DNA from: Lucinisca nassula
Lineage: Eukaryota > Mollusca > Bivalvia > Lucinida > Lucinidae
Assembly (NCBI GenBank): GCA_963580285.1
Contig: OY757010.1
Coordinates: 147,670,675 to 147,734,674, forward strand
Direction: 5' to 3'
DNA length: 64,000 nucleotides
Both the position numbers and the translations under genes were made by a program. The number at the start of each line of letters is the position of its first letter. Positions within the stretch are counted from its first letter, which is position 1. The notes beneath the pieces are model-generated. The model had not been told where the DNA came from and did no database searches. It saw only the letters and a program-made list of their open reading frames with translations. Below are positions 63,191 to 64,000 of the stretch, in pieces.

Positions 63191-63458
63191 TTCGAAATTT
63201 CAGCCCTGGCAGCGTATCAGTGTTTCTCTCACTATCTTACATTAGAATTCGTCAAAAGTTTAAAAGAATTCCACTGTTTTACGCGGTAATTAACATTTTA
63301 TTTGTCCCACTGCCTTGAAGCAATAGGACAGTTGACGGCTAGGGCTTTTCCCGTTCTATTTTTAGAACCGGAAGTACGTCACGAAAAAAGCTCCTATTGG
63401 CATATTGTGTTACCTAGAGTTTAGGTTTCAAAAGTCTGGTAAAATTTCTCTACGGGAT

Positions 63459-64000
63459 ATGGTTCGTTTGACGCAAGATCAACGTAACGTACATGTAGCG
63501 GTCCAAATGTTTCTACGTGGGACGGCTCAGGCTGTCATCGCCAGGAACTTCCAAGTGAGTAAATTGACGATAACTCGTTTGTACCAGCGTCTACGTCAAA
63601 CGGGAACGACAAATGACAGGCCCAGAAGTGGACGTCCACGCGTCACGACACGTCGACAGGACCGATACATCCGCCTAACCCACCTTCGAAATCGGTTCCG
63701 TACAGCCGTCGAGACGTCTCAGGTGACACAAGGAACGCACACCAATCGAATAAGTGCAGATAGTGTCAGGAATCGCCTTCGAGTGTTTGACTTACGTCCT
63801 CACCGTCCGTACGTCGGTATGCCATTAACACCACGACGACGTCAGATTAAAATGGCGTGGCTCACACAACATAGGCCAGTGGCGTAACGTAATGTTTTCT
63901 AACGAGTCCAGGTACTTGTTTACAGAGCTGACGGCCGTCAACGTGTGTATAGGCGTGACGGGGAGCGTTATCGTGACAATTGTTTGGTTGAACGTGATCG
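63459..64000 (+). pseudogene. Tc1-type transposase, broken, runs off the window
   Basis: Tc1/mariner transposases cut and paste their element, using a DDE/D active site. The frame begins MVRLTQDQRNVHVAVQMFLR, a helix-turn-helix of the Tc1 type, and has GRPRVTT near residue 62. It meets a stop at 63885. One extra base before TGGCGTAACGTAATG shifts the frame. A base is missing a few codons further (near 63932), after which ADGRQRVYRRDGERYRDN is readable to the edge. The first catalytic motif reads FSNES where FSDES is expected, so the first catalytic Asp is also lost. It is inactive. The element's 5' terminal repeat was not found with confidence. Confidence 0.82.

Overview
This is eukaryotic DNA from an invertebrate and most likely a bivalve mollusc. 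It is AT-rich and gene-poor, with few host genes and very dense short repeats. SINE 3' ends of the GACGTTAAAC...(AAAC)n type, frequent TACATGTA strings and an octopamine-receptor-like GPCR all fit molluscs. I cannot name the species from the sequence.

Host content is small. There is one intact, apparently single-coding-exon class A GPCR (7304-9022 +), probably an alpha1-adrenergic-like octopamine/biogenic amine receptor. There is one RING-finger exon (42987-43271 -), one intact tRNA-Ser(GCT) gene (51615-51696 -) with a truncated copy beside it, and two or three weak exon-like stretches. Everything else I recognise is mobile DNA or its remains: an intact 1087-residue LINE ORF with endonuclease and reverse transcriptase (59514-62777 -), six smaller LINE fragments, and a broken Tc1-type transposase running off the right edge.

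Labels used below. MITE-1: ~280-bp element bounded by CATCACG...CGTAATG, with nested hairpins and a central AGAACCGCCTC hairpin; subtype 1a starts CATCACGTGAACAAGTCC, 1b starts CATCACGAAAACACGCC. MITE-2: TTAACCC...GGGTTAA element around a ~65-bp hairpin beginning GCAAACAGTGTAGACC. MITE-3: TTAAGGGGAATGGGAACACC. MITE-4: ATAGAGGATCTTAC. MITE-5: GGGCCCCGTCAAGCGA. SINE-1: ~300 bp, begins with a CCCCCGCCCATCGGGG hairpin and has no tRNA head. SINE-2: the same body and tail but with a tRNA-like head. SINE-3 and SINE-4: other tRNA-headed families. R1: a ~420-bp dispersed repeat.

Layout: 0-6.9 kb MITEs and SINEs; 7-9 kb the receptor gene; 9-15 kb MITEs and an unremarkable AT-rich stretch; 15.2-17.3 kb a large inverted repeat with R1 copies; 18.9-22.7 kb a 3.9-kb element with inverted ends holding a ~145-bp tandem array, resembling Helentron-associated elements; 23-29 kb SINEs, tandem duplications and a LINE tail; 29.7-34.6 kb a tandem segmental duplication whose two copies carry different later insertions, one being a 1.18-kb element ended by inverted arrays of GGTCATTTCGTACCC; 34.6-43 kb many SINEs, a second Helentron-like element and the RING exon; 43.7-45.6 kb a second element with inverted ends and subterminal arrays, here of TTATGGATATCCATAA; 46-59 kb SINEs, MITEs, LINE fragments and the tRNA gene; 59.5-62.8 kb the intact LINE; 62.9-64 kb a MITE-1 copy and the transposase.

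The most notable signals are the two elements with arrayed inverted ends, the filled-site/empty-site pairs inside the segmental duplication, and two SINE families that share a body but differ in their heads. All boundaries were read by eye and are approximate unless a target-site duplication (TSD) is quoted.
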